A DNA stretch of 6,293 bases, from NCBI GenBank assembly GCA_002307095.1, contig DBTO01000242.1, positions 791-7,083 on the forward strand, in the 5' to 3' direction. The stretch is from Sulfurospirillum sp. UBA1314. Its GTDB lineage: Bacteria; Campylobacterota; Campylobacteria; Campylobacterales; Sulfurospirillaceae. Within the stretch, counting starts at the first letter, position 1, and every line of letters begins with the position of its first letter. The position numbers and the translations under genes were made by a program. Of the stretch, positions 1-6,198 are shown piece after piece. The notes under the pieces were generated by a model. It was not told the DNA's origin. It did not search any database and worked only from the letters and a program-made list of their open reading frames with translations.

Positions 1-664
1 TGTATTTGGCAGCTTGGATTTCAAGATCACCTCCGATTTCACCGATCATCACAATCGCTTCCGTCTCAGGGTCTGCTTCAAACATACCAAGGAGTTGAAT
101 GTAGGAGAGTCCAATGATAGGATCGCCACCAATACCAACGGCTGTTGTAATACCAAAACCTTCGTTACACACTTGGTTCGCACCTTCATAGGTCAATGTG
201 CCTGATTTACTAATCAAACCGATATTGCCTTTTTTGAAAATGGAGCCTGGCATAATGCCGATTTTGCACTCTTCTGCAGTGATAATGCCTGGGCAGTTTG
301 GTCCAATGGTTTTCATCCCTTTTTTAACGGCGTATGCTTTAGCTCTTTGCATGTCGCGAACGGGAGATCCTTCGGTGATAATCACCGCCAGTTCAATACC
401 AGCGTCCGCAGCTTCTAAAACCGCATCACCGACAAAGGCAGGTGGAACAAATACCATACTCACGGTTGCGCCTGTTGCGACAACGGCTTCACGAACCGTA
501 TCAAACACGGGTTGTCCCAAATGTTCTGTGCCGCCTTTGCCCGGAGTCACGCCTCCTACAATTTTTGTACCGTATGCCAAACACTGTTCCGCATGAAAAC
601 TACCCTCTTTGCCCGTAAAACCTTGAACAATTACTTTTGTATTTTTGTCAATCAATATGCTCAT
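1..664 (-). CDS. sucD: Succinyl-CoA synthetase (succinate-CoA ligase) alpha subunit, partial: C-terminus beyond the left edge
   Basis: This subunit binds CoA and carries the phosphohistidine in the reversible step succinyl-CoA + ADP + phosphate to succinate + CoA + ATP, in the cytoplasm as a partner of SucC. The first 221 residues of about 290 are present. They begin MSILIDKNTKV, nearly identical to E. coli SucD. The CoA-binding Rossmann part shows GFTGKEGSFH (residues 15-24) and GGVTPGKGG (37-45). Further family motifs are GPNCPGI (121-127), SKSGTLTYE (152-160) and IGEIGG (207-212), whose glutamate contacts the active-site histidine. That histidine (His246 in E. coli) lies outside the window. 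The ATG is 2 bases after the sucC stop, and its ribosome binding site AAAGGA (673-678) sits inside the last sucC codons, so translation of the two is probably coupled, which suits a 1:1 complex. No frameshift is seen. Identification is secure. Confidence 0.97.
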   Translation of the reverse strand, partial: MSILIDKNTKVIVQGFTGKEGSFHAEQCLAYGTKIVGGVTPGKGGTEHLGQPVFDTVREAVVATGATVSMVFVPPAFVGDAVLEAADAGIELAVIITEGSPVRDMQRAKAYAVKKGMKTIGPNCPGIITAEECKIGIMPGSIFKKGNIGLISKSGTLTYEGANQVCNEGFGITTAVGIGGDPIIGLSYIQLLGMFEADPETEAIVMIGEIGGDLEIQAAKY

Positions 665-666
665 AA

Positions 667-1836
667 TTAGTTTCCTTTAGCACTCGCGACGGCTTTAATC
701 GCACCATCGTTAAGATCACTGGCTGTAATAATATTTTTAATATTGGCATTTTTCAAAATTTCAGCGGCTTCTTTCGCGTTTGTTCCATCCAATCTAACGA
801 TGACAGGAACGTGAACATCGACAAGCTTTGTTGCTTCTAAGATGCCATTTGCGATGCGGTCACAGCGTACGATACCACCAAAAATATTGACAAAGATTGA
901 TTTGACGTTGGGGTCTTTAAGGATAATCTCAAAGCCTTTTGCAACGGTCTGAGCATTCGCTCCGCCGCCCACGTCTAAGAAGTTTGCAGGAGTTCCTCCC
1001 ACGTAGTTAATTGTATCCATCGTACCCATCGCAAGACCAGCACCATTGACCATACAGCCAACATTGCCATCCAGTTTGACGTAGCTTAGACCATAACCTG
1101 AAGCTTCACGTTCAATGGGGTTTTCTTCACTCTCATCACGCATTGCTTCGATGTCTGGGTGACGAAACAGTGCATTATCATCAAAGCCCATTTTACCATC
1201 TAATGCGATAAATGCACCACTTTTTGTTTTAACCAGTGGATTGATTTCGATCATCTCTGCATCATTTTCCATATACACTTTATACAAAGCTGCTGCAAAT
1301 TTAATAAAACTGCTGATCTCTTCTTTTGCAAGACCAAGACCGTATGCTAACTCACGACCATGAAAAGCCTGAAACCCAATAAAAGGATCAACCGCAACTT
1401 TGATAATCTTTTCAGGAGACGTAGCCGCGACTTTTTCGATCTCCATACCGCCCTCACGTGATGCCATGATTACAGGCATTTCACGAGCACGATCTAGAAC
1501 AATACCAAGGTAAAGCTCATCTGCAATATCAGCACCCTCTTCGATATAGACTTTCTGAACCAGTTTGCCCGCAGGTCCAGTTTGGTGTGTGACCAACGTC
1601 ATACCAAGAATTTCATTTGCAAGTGTTTTGACTTCATCTAAGCTTCGTGCGAGTTTTACGCCACCACCAAGACCACGTCCACCTGCATGAATTTGCGCTT
1701 TGACAACCCAAATAGAGCCACCAAGTTTCTTTGCGTTTTCGACAGCCTCTTCAACGTTAAAGGCGACATAGCCGTTGGGTGTGGGAACATTGTATCTCTT
1801 AAAGATCTCTTTTGCCTGATACTCATGAATATTCAT
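667..1836 (-). CDS. sucC: Succinyl-CoA synthetase (ADP-forming) beta subunit
   Basis: This is the nucleotide- and succinate-binding subunit that pairs with SucD. The product from the chosen start has 389 residues (E. coli SucC has 388). It begins with an ATP-grasp domain: MNIHEYQAKEIF, then AGGRGLGGG (51-59). EINPL (197-201) and LDGK (212-215) supply Asn199 and Asp213, which match the Mg-nucleotide ligands of the E. coli enzyme. The C-terminal ligase domain shows GCMVNGAGLAMGTMD (260-274), FGGIVRCD (319-326) and RLDGTNA (348-354), which bind phosphate and succinate. The reading frame is open up to a GTG at 1899, but family alignment and the GGAGG at 1841-1845 favour the ATG at 1836. It lies 110 bases after mdh, a gap large enough for its own promoter, and is closely coupled to sucD downstream. 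The sequence appears intact. Confidence 0.98.
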   Translation of the reverse strand: MNIHEYQAKEIFKRYNVPTPNGYVAFNVEEAVENAKKLGGSIWVVKAQIHAGGRGLGGGVKLARSLDEVKTLANEILGMTLVTHQTGPAGKLVQKVYIEEGADIADELYLGIVLDRAREMPVIMASREGGMEIEKVAATSPEKIIKVAVDPFIGFQAFHGRELAYGLGLAKEEISSFIKFAAALYKVYMENDAEMIEINPLVKTKSGAFIALDGKMGFDDNALFRHPDIEAMRDESEENPIEREASGYGLSYVKLDGNVGCMVNGAGLAMGTMDTINYVGGTPANFLDVGGGANAQTVAKGFEIILKDPNVKSIFVNIFGGIVRCDRIANGILEATKLVDVHVPVIVRLDGTNAKEAAEILKNANIKNIITASDLNDGAIKAVASAKGN

Positions 1837-1840
1837 AAAA

Positions 1841-1845
1841 CCTCC
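1841..1845 (-). promoter_or_regulatory. Ribosome binding site of sucC
   Basis: GGAGG lies 4 bases before the ATG at 1836. It decides between this start and an in-frame GTG at 1899, which would add 21 residues absent from the family. Confidence 0.85.
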
Positions 1846-1882
1846 CTGCATTGACTTAAAATTTAACTTCTTATGCCAAGAC

Positions 1883-1910
1883 TGTATAGTTAAGTTCACA
1901 TCATAATCAA
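1883..1910 (-). promoter_or_regulatory. Possible internal promoter for sucCD
   Basis: On the minus strand TTGATT (1910-1905) and TATACA (1888-1883) are separated by 16 bases, each matching the sigma-70 consensus at 4 of 6 positions. Transcription would start near 1876, giving a leader of about 40 bases before sucC. The -10 overlaps one arm of the inverted repeat at 1885-1927. Matches this loose are common in AT-rich DNA, so this is a candidate only. Confidence 0.35.
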
Positions 1911-1927
1911 TAAAAATCTTAACTATA
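1885..1927. repeat. Perfect 10-bp inverted repeat with 23-base spacer, upstream of sucC
   Basis: TATAGTTAAG (1885-1894) and CTTAACTATA (1918-1927) are perfect reverse complements separated by 23 bases. Equivalent points in the arms are about 33 bp apart, roughly three helical turns. One arm overlaps the candidate -10 of sucC and the other lies just upstream of its -35. A shorter palindrome with the same TTAA core (TTAAA-A-TTTAA, 1856-1866) lies between the promoter and the ribosome binding site. The arrangement fits an operator for a dimeric regulator, but no known regulator was recognised. The stem has only two G:C pairs and a long loop, so a role as a terminator is weak. Confidence 0.6.
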
Positions 1928-1946
1928 TCTTTTTTTTGTCTCTAAA

Positions 1947-2915
1947 TTAAGTTAGAGGAGTCTCTTTCTGGGAAAAAAACTCATTTTTTCGCAATATTTC
2001 AAGTAATACATTCACGGATTCGACACTTTTTCCAAATTGATGGCGCTCGTTTGCATTAAGGGGTAACTCAACAATTTCTTCGACACCATTCGCCCCCAAA
2101 ACAACGGGTACACCGTTTACGGTGTCATGGTATCCGTACTCACCCTCTAGCAAAACGGCACATGGAAAAATGGATCGAGCGTCACTTAAAATAGCTTCAA
2201 TCATCTTCACCGTAGAGTTTGCAGGCGCATAATAGCCCGATGTTCCCATATACCCCACAATTTCTGCTCCACCGTTACGCGTTTTTTCAATAACCTCTTC
2301 AATTTCAACATCGGTGAGTAAATCTGTAAGCGCTACACCATTAACAGAAGAGTAACGAGGAAGAGGAACCATATCGTCGCCATGTCCGCCCATAACGCTT
2401 GCGGTGACTTGTCCGTACCCAAAACCCAGTTTTTGAGAGATAAAGGTTTCCATGCGTGAACTATCCAAAATTCCCGCCATTCCAATGACACGCCCTCTGG
2501 GGTAATGCCCCGATTTGAGTGCTACATAGGTCATAGCATCCAAGGGATTGGAGACAATAATCACAATAGCTTCGGGGGCATAGTACGCCACTTTTTCGAT
2601 AATTTCTCGTGTAATGCTCGCATTGACCATCAAAAGATCATCCCTACTCATGCCAGGTTTTCGTGGACTTCCTGCGGTAATAACGACAATGTTACTGTCC
2701 GCAATCATTTGATAATCCGAAGTACTTGAAATTTGGGTGTGGCTGCCCTCAGGGCTTGTGGCTTGGAGAATATCCAAAGCCTTACCCTGAGCGACATTGG
2801 CATGACGGTCTATTATCACAATTTCACGGCAGTGTTTACGCATTGCAAGCCAATAGCAGACCGTTGCACCGACATTGCCTGCTCCAATTATCGAAACTTT
2901 TTTCCCTTGTGACAA
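1947..2915 (-). CDS. mdh: Malate dehydrogenase (NAD-dependent, lactate dehydrogenase-like family)
   Basis: The enzyme interconverts malate and oxaloacetate with NAD in the cytoplasm. The 322-residue product has the Rossmann motif GAGNVG (11-16) and an acidic Asp36 at the end of the second strand (IVIIDR), which indicates NAD rather than NADP. The substrate loop reads PRKPGMSRDD. Arg85 occupies the position that separates malate dehydrogenases (Arg) from lactate dehydrogenases (Gln), and Arg91 is the second substrate arginine. Asn123 (VSNPLD), Asp151 and Arg154 (LDSSR) and the catalytic His178 (GGHGDD) are all present. Family length is about 310-320. Translation starts at TTG (2915), supported by a perfect AAGGAG 5 bases upstream. 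There is no in-frame ATG nearby that keeps the Rossmann fold. It follows icd by 32 bases, too little for a terminator, so the two are very likely co-transcribed. Confidence 0.96.
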   Translation of the reverse strand: MSQGKKVSIIGAGNVGATVCYWLAMRKHCREIVIIDRHANVAQGKALDILQATSPEGSHTQISSTSDYQMIADSNIVVITAGSPRKPGMSRDDLLMVNASITREIIEKVAYYAPEAIVIIVSNPLDAMTYVALKSGHYPRGRVIGMAGILDSSRMETFISQKLGFGYGQVTASVMGGHGDDMVPLPRYSSVNGVALTDLLTDVEIEEVIEKTRNGGAEIVGYMGTSGYYAPANSTVKMIEAILSDARSIFPCAVLLEGEYGYHDTVNGVPVVLGANGVEEIVELPLNANERHQFGKSVESVNVLLEILRKNEFFSQKETPLT

Positions 2916-2920
2916 AGAGA

Positions 2921-2926
2921 CTCCTT
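2921..2926 (-). promoter_or_regulatory. Ribosome binding site of mdh, supporting a TTG start
   Basis: AAGGAG lies 5 bases upstream of TTG at 2915. The next residues, SQGKKVSIIGAGNVG, begin the nucleotide-binding fold at the expected distance. An ATG at 2934 is out of frame and followed at once by TAA. Confidence 0.85.
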
Positions 2927-2947
2927 CTTTACATGTAAGATTAAAAA

Positions 2948-5185
2948 TTAGCCATTTAGTGTTTTCAATGCTGCGTTAAAAGTAGCACTTGGACGCATAG
3001 CTTGACTCGTTTTTTCAAAGTTTGGAATGTAGTATCCACCCATATCAACAGTTTTTCCTTGAACAGCCGCGAGCTCAGCAACAATTTTTTGCTCATTGGC
3101 TTGAAGGGTAGCTGCAAACGGTTTAAACTGCTCAGCAAGCGCTTTATCATCACTTTGTGCGGCCAAAGCTTCTGCCCAATACATCGCCAAATAGAAGTGA
3201 CTTCCACGGTTATCTAATTCACCCACTTTGGAAGAGGGAGATTTATTATTATCCAAGAATTTTCCGGTTGCCGCATCGAGTGTTTTGGCTAAGATAGACG
3301 CTTTTTTATTGCCAACAACGTTATCAAGGTGTTCAAGTGAAGCAGTTAACGCCATAAATTCACCTAAAGAATCCCAACGCAAATGATCTTCTTCGATAAA
3401 TTGTTGCACGTGTTTCGGTGCAGACCCACCTGCACCTGTTTCAAACAAACCACCACCATTCATTAACGGAACAATAGAGAGCATTTTAGCCGATGTTCCC
3501 ACCTCTAAAATCGGGAAAAGGTCGGTGAGGTAATCACGAAGTACATTACCTGTCACCGCAATCGTGTCTAAGCCTTTAACAATACGTGCTAAGGATTCAC
3601 GGATCGCATTTTCAGGTGTCATAATTTTAATATCAAGATCTTTAAGATCGTACTCTTTGAGGTATTTTTCAACTTTTAGAATCATCTGCGCGTCGTGACC
3701 GCGAACAGGATCAAGCCAGAAAATTGCAGGTGTTTTGCTCAAACGTGCCCTATTGATCGCCAATTTAACCCAATCACGAATCGGCGCATCTTTGGCTTGA
3801 CATGCACGGTAAATATCGCCTTTTTCAACGTTGTGTTCCATCAAGACTTTACCACTAGTAATCTCCACGATGCGAACAACACCATCGGTTGCACACTGGA
3901 ATGTTTTATCGTGTGAGCCGTACTCTTCAGCTTTTTGCGCCATCAAACCTACATTGGGAACTGAGCCCATTGTTTTAGGATCAAGAGCGCCATTTTTCTT
4001 ACAAAAATTCATCGTCTCTTCATAAATGCGTGCGTAACAACGATCAGGAATCAACGCTTTGGTATCGTGCAATGCACCATCTTCGCCCCACATTTTCCCC
4101 GATTCTCTAATGCACGCTGGCATAGACGCATCAATAATCACGTCGCTGGGTACATGTAAATTGGTAATACCTTTGTCGGAATTCACCATCGCAAGCTTAG
4201 GGCGTTTGGCGTAGGTGTTCATAATGTCGGCTTCAATGGCTGCTTTTTGCGCTGCAGGGAGTGTGGCAATTTTGCTGTAAAGATCGCCCAAGCCATTATT
4301 GGCATTGACACCAATCTCAGCAAAAAGCGTGGCATATTTTTCAAAGACCTCTTTAAAAAAGACTTTGACCGCGTAACCGAACATAATTGGATCACTCACT
4401 TTCATCATCGTCGCTTTGAGGTGTAATGAGAGGAGAATGCCGCTTTTTTGAGCCTCTTGCATTTGCGCTTCAAAAAAAGCAGCGAGCTTTTGACTGCTCA
4501 TATAGGTACCATCAATGATTTCATCTTTTAAGAGTGCCAATTTTTCTTTTAACACTGTCGTTGACCCATCTTTTCCAAGCAGTTCAATGCGGACTGTAGT
4601 AGCTTCAGGTACTGTGATAGCCTTTTCATTGCCGTAAAAATCGCCTTCGTTCATGTAAGAGACATGCGATGCAGAATCACTCGTCCATTTTCCCATACGA
4701 TGCGGATTTTTACGAGCATACTCTTTGACGCATAGCGGAGCACGTCTGTCCGAATTTCCTTCACGAAGGACTGGATTTACGGCACTTCCTAAAACTTTAG
4801 CATAACGTGTTTTAATCTCTTTTTCAGCCTCATTCGTTGGGTTTTCAGGATAATCTGGAATGTTATAGCCCTTCTCTTGAAGCTCTTTGATCGCTGCTTG
4901 AAGTTGTGGCAAAGAGGCGCTGATGTTTGGAAGTTTGATAATATTTGCCTCTGGCTGGTTGGCAAGTTCACCCAAATAGGCAAGATCGTCATTCACTTTT
5001 TGCTCAGCAGTCAGATTTTCAGGAAAATTCGCCAAAATACGACCCGATAGCGAGATATCTCTGATTTCCATTTCGATGTTAGAACTGTGAGTAAATGCCT
5101 GAACGATTGGCAGAAAAGAGTACGTTGCAAGAGCGGGCGCCTCGTCGACTTTTGTATAGATGATTTTACGTGTTTGTTGAACCAT
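2948..5185 (-). CDS. icd: Isocitrate dehydrogenase, monomeric type, probably NADP-dependent
   Basis: It oxidatively decarboxylates isocitrate to 2-oxoglutarate. At 745 residues it belongs to the large single-chain family (about 735-745), not the 400-residue homodimeric one. By comparison with the Azotobacter vinelandii enzyme, as I recall its site residues, the substrate ligands are present with an offset of 2-3: Ser134, Asn137, Arg141 and Arg147 (GSAVNPVLREGNSDRR), Lys257 (LHLKATMMK), Tyr422 (EYGSHDKTF) and Arg550. The metal-binding aspartates are Asp352 (DASMPA), Asp551 and Asp555 (LRDYLTD). Lys591, His592 (APKHVQQF) and Arg603 (HLRWDS) correspond to residues that bind the 2'-phosphate of NADP, so NADP preference is inferred. 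The ATG at 5185 has AGGGG 5 bases upstream. It is the first TCA gene of the set, 74 bases after mltG. Monomeric Icd is typical of Campylobacterota. Confidence 0.97.
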   Translation of the reverse strand: MVQQTRKIIYTKVDEAPALATYSFLPIVQAFTHSSNIEMEIRDISLSGRILANFPENLTAEQKVNDDLAYLGELANQPEANIIKLPNISASLPQLQAAIKELQEKGYNIPDYPENPTNEAEKEIKTRYAKVLGSAVNPVLREGNSDRRAPLCVKEYARKNPHRMGKWTSDSASHVSYMNEGDFYGNEKAITVPEATTVRIELLGKDGSTTVLKEKLALLKDEIIDGTYMSSQKLAAFFEAQMQEAQKSGILLSLHLKATMMKVSDPIMFGYAVKVFFKEVFEKYATLFAEIGVNANNGLGDLYSKIATLPAAQKAAIEADIMNTYAKRPKLAMVNSDKGITNLHVPSDVIIDASMPACIRESGKMWGEDGALHDTKALIPDRCYARIYEETMNFCKKNGALDPKTMGSVPNVGLMAQKAEEYGSHDKTFQCATDGVVRIVEITSGKVLMEHNVEKGDIYRACQAKDAPIRDWVKLAINRARLSKTPAIFWLDPVRGHDAQMILKVEKYLKEYDLKDLDIKIMTPENAIRESLARIVKGLDTIAVTGNVLRDYLTDLFPILEVGTSAKMLSIVPLMNGGGLFETGAGGSAPKHVQQFIEEDHLRWDSLGEFMALTASLEHLDNVVGNKKASILAKTLDAATGKFLDNNKSPSSKVGELDNRGSHFYLAMYWAEALAAQSDDKALAEQFKPFAATLQANEQKIVAELAAVQGKTVDMGGYYIPNFEKTSQAMRPSATFNAALKTLNG

Positions 5186-5259
5186 AATTACCCCTTTTTG
5201 TTGACTGGATTTTGTTAATGCTACCCGTTTTTTTATTTTGCTTTATTAAATTTACGTCA
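5186..5259 (-). promoter_or_regulatory. mltG-icd intergenic region, probable site of the icd leader
   Basis: This 74-base AT-rich gap holds the icd ribosome binding site (AGGGG, 5191-5195). No stem followed by a T-run that could end mltG transcripts was seen on the minus strand. Possible -10 hexamers are TTTAAT (5250-5245) and TATAAA (5272-5267, inside the last mltG codons), neither with a good -35. A promoter for the TCA genes is expected here, but its exact position cannot be fixed, and read-through from mltG is possible. Confidence 0.3.
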
Positions 5260-6198
5260 TTAATTTTTTATATTTTCCAAATGTGTTTCATACGTCAGTG
5301 AAAAGTTATGTGTCCCATTTTTATTTTTAACAAAATAGAGATAGTTGGTCTGTTTTGGAAAAATAGCCGCAAATATCGCCTCTTTGCTCACACTGCACAC
5401 CGGATTGGGCGGTAAACCTTTGTACATGTAGGTATTATACGGCGATGTGTCTTCACGAATGCGCTGTGGCGTGATTTTCGTATGCGAATACTGCCCGTAA
5501 TTAAGCGTGCCATCCATTTGGAGTTTCATATCTTTTTTCAAACGATTGTAGATGACCGAGGAGACAAGGGGCATCTCTTCCGCATTGGCTGCCTCTTTTT
5601 GAATAATCGATGCAATAACCAAAAACTTCTGCCATTTGGCTTCATTAAACTCACCAAAGATTTTTTCAAATACATCTTTATGGTATTTTTTGGCATTCGC
5701 CAATAAAAAATGCACGAGATGTTTTTCGCTAATTCCCACAGGAATATAATAAGTATCAGGCACCAAAAACCCTTCAACATACGGCGTTGCATTAGCGTAT
5801 TCTTGCATCAGTTTTTCGTAGGAGAGATCAAATGCCAAAGCAATTTGCACAAATAAAAGCTCTTTCGTTTCACCCGGAATATAGGTAATAACTTTCAAAG
5901 GCGCTTTGGAGTGTGAAAGCTTGTACAAAAAATCACCACGCGTGAGTGGACTTTCATTAATGCTGACCCAACCCGATTGGGGTTTACCGATCATGTAGAG
6001 GAGATATTTATCGACCTTCTCATGGAGGTCAAAATTTTTATCAACCATATATGATATAATTTGCCCTATTGAGCCTTGTGGCACAAAGGCGACAGAGCTG
6101 GAGCTCATCGGCCTAGACAAGTGAAAGAGAAGTGAATATATGATTATTAAAGCAACATCACATACGATTAGAAATATCTGGATACTTTTACTGTTCAT
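5260..6198 (-). CDS. mltG: Endolytic murein transglycosylase MltG (YceG-like)
   Basis: MltG cleaves nascent peptidoglycan strands at the periplasmic face of the inner membrane and is thought to end glycan chain synthesis. The 312-residue product has a short N-tail, one membrane segment (about residues 7-26) and a periplasmic part. The YceG domain shows EGFLVPDTYYIP (142-153), IASIIQKEA (195-203) with the predicted catalytic Glu202, NRL (218-220), LQMDGT (226-231), SPYNTY (252-257), GLPPNP (261-266) and YLYFVKN near the end, all matching E. coli MltG. Homologues were once misnamed aminodeoxychorismate lyase. The frame stays open to an ATG at 6243, but the ATG at 6198 gives a normal N-terminus for this family; a later ATG at 6108 would remove the anchor. 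The ribosome binding site at 6198 is weak (AAAGAA). The 5' end overlaps the divergent gene starting at 6140. Confidence 0.93.
   Translation of the reverse strand: MNSKSIQIFLIVCDVALIIIYSLLFHLSRPMSSSSVAFVPQGSIGQIISYMVDKNFDLHEKVDKYLLYMIGKPQSGWVSINESPLTRGDFLYKLSHSKAPLKVITYIPGETKELLFVQIALAFDLSYEKLMQEYANATPYVEGFLVPDTYYIPVGISEKHLVHFLLANAKKYHKDVFEKIFGEFNEAKWQKFLVIASIIQKEAANAEEMPLVSSVIYNRLKKDMKLQMDGTLNYGQYSHTKITPQRIREDTSPYNTYMYKGLPPNPVCSVSKEAIFAAIFPKQTNYLYFVKNKNGTHNFSLTYETHLENIKN
6052..6060 (+). promoter_or_regulatory. Extended -10 promoter element for the divergent plus-strand gene, inside mltG
   Basis: TGATATAAT is a perfect extended -10 (TGN-TATAAT). There is no good -35, but an A/T tract (AAAATTTTTA, 6031-6040) lies upstream, as is usual for the main sigma factor of Campylobacterota. 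Transcription would begin near 6067, giving a leader of about 73 bases before the ATG at 6140. That ATG has only a weak ribosome binding site (GAGAAG). Confidence 0.6.

Noticed and set aside
198..596. Plus-strand open frame of 132 codons
   Set aside because: It lies opposite sucD, whose product matches the family throughout. The plus-strand translation has no recognisable features.
1837..1899. In-frame GTG extension of sucC starting at 1899
   Set aside because: The extra 21 residues are not part of the family N-terminus, and a strong GGAGG precedes the ATG at 1836.
1885..1937. Inverted repeat followed by a T8 run, read as a plus-strand terminator
   Set aside because: The stem is almost all A:T, the loop is 23 bases, and no plus-strand gene ends here. 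On the gene-bearing strand there is no T-run after the stem.
2505..2938. Two plus-strand open frames opposite mdh
   Set aside because: They are antisense shadows of a fully conserved mdh, with no ribosome binding site or domain.
2965..5010. Several short open frames on both strands within icd
   Set aside because: They are out of frame with a continuous, well-conserved 745-residue enzyme and encode low-plausibility peptides.
5196..5218. Short direct repeat (TTTTGTTGA and TTTTGTTAA, 14 bases apart) before icd
   Set aside because: The units are short, T-rich and imperfect, so chance similarity in an AT-rich gap is the simplest explanation.
5260..6198. Aminodeoxychorismate lyase (PabC) as the identity of mltG
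   Set aside because: This is an old misannotation of YceG-family proteins. The membrane anchor and the IASIIQKE and SPYNTY motifs are those of MltG.
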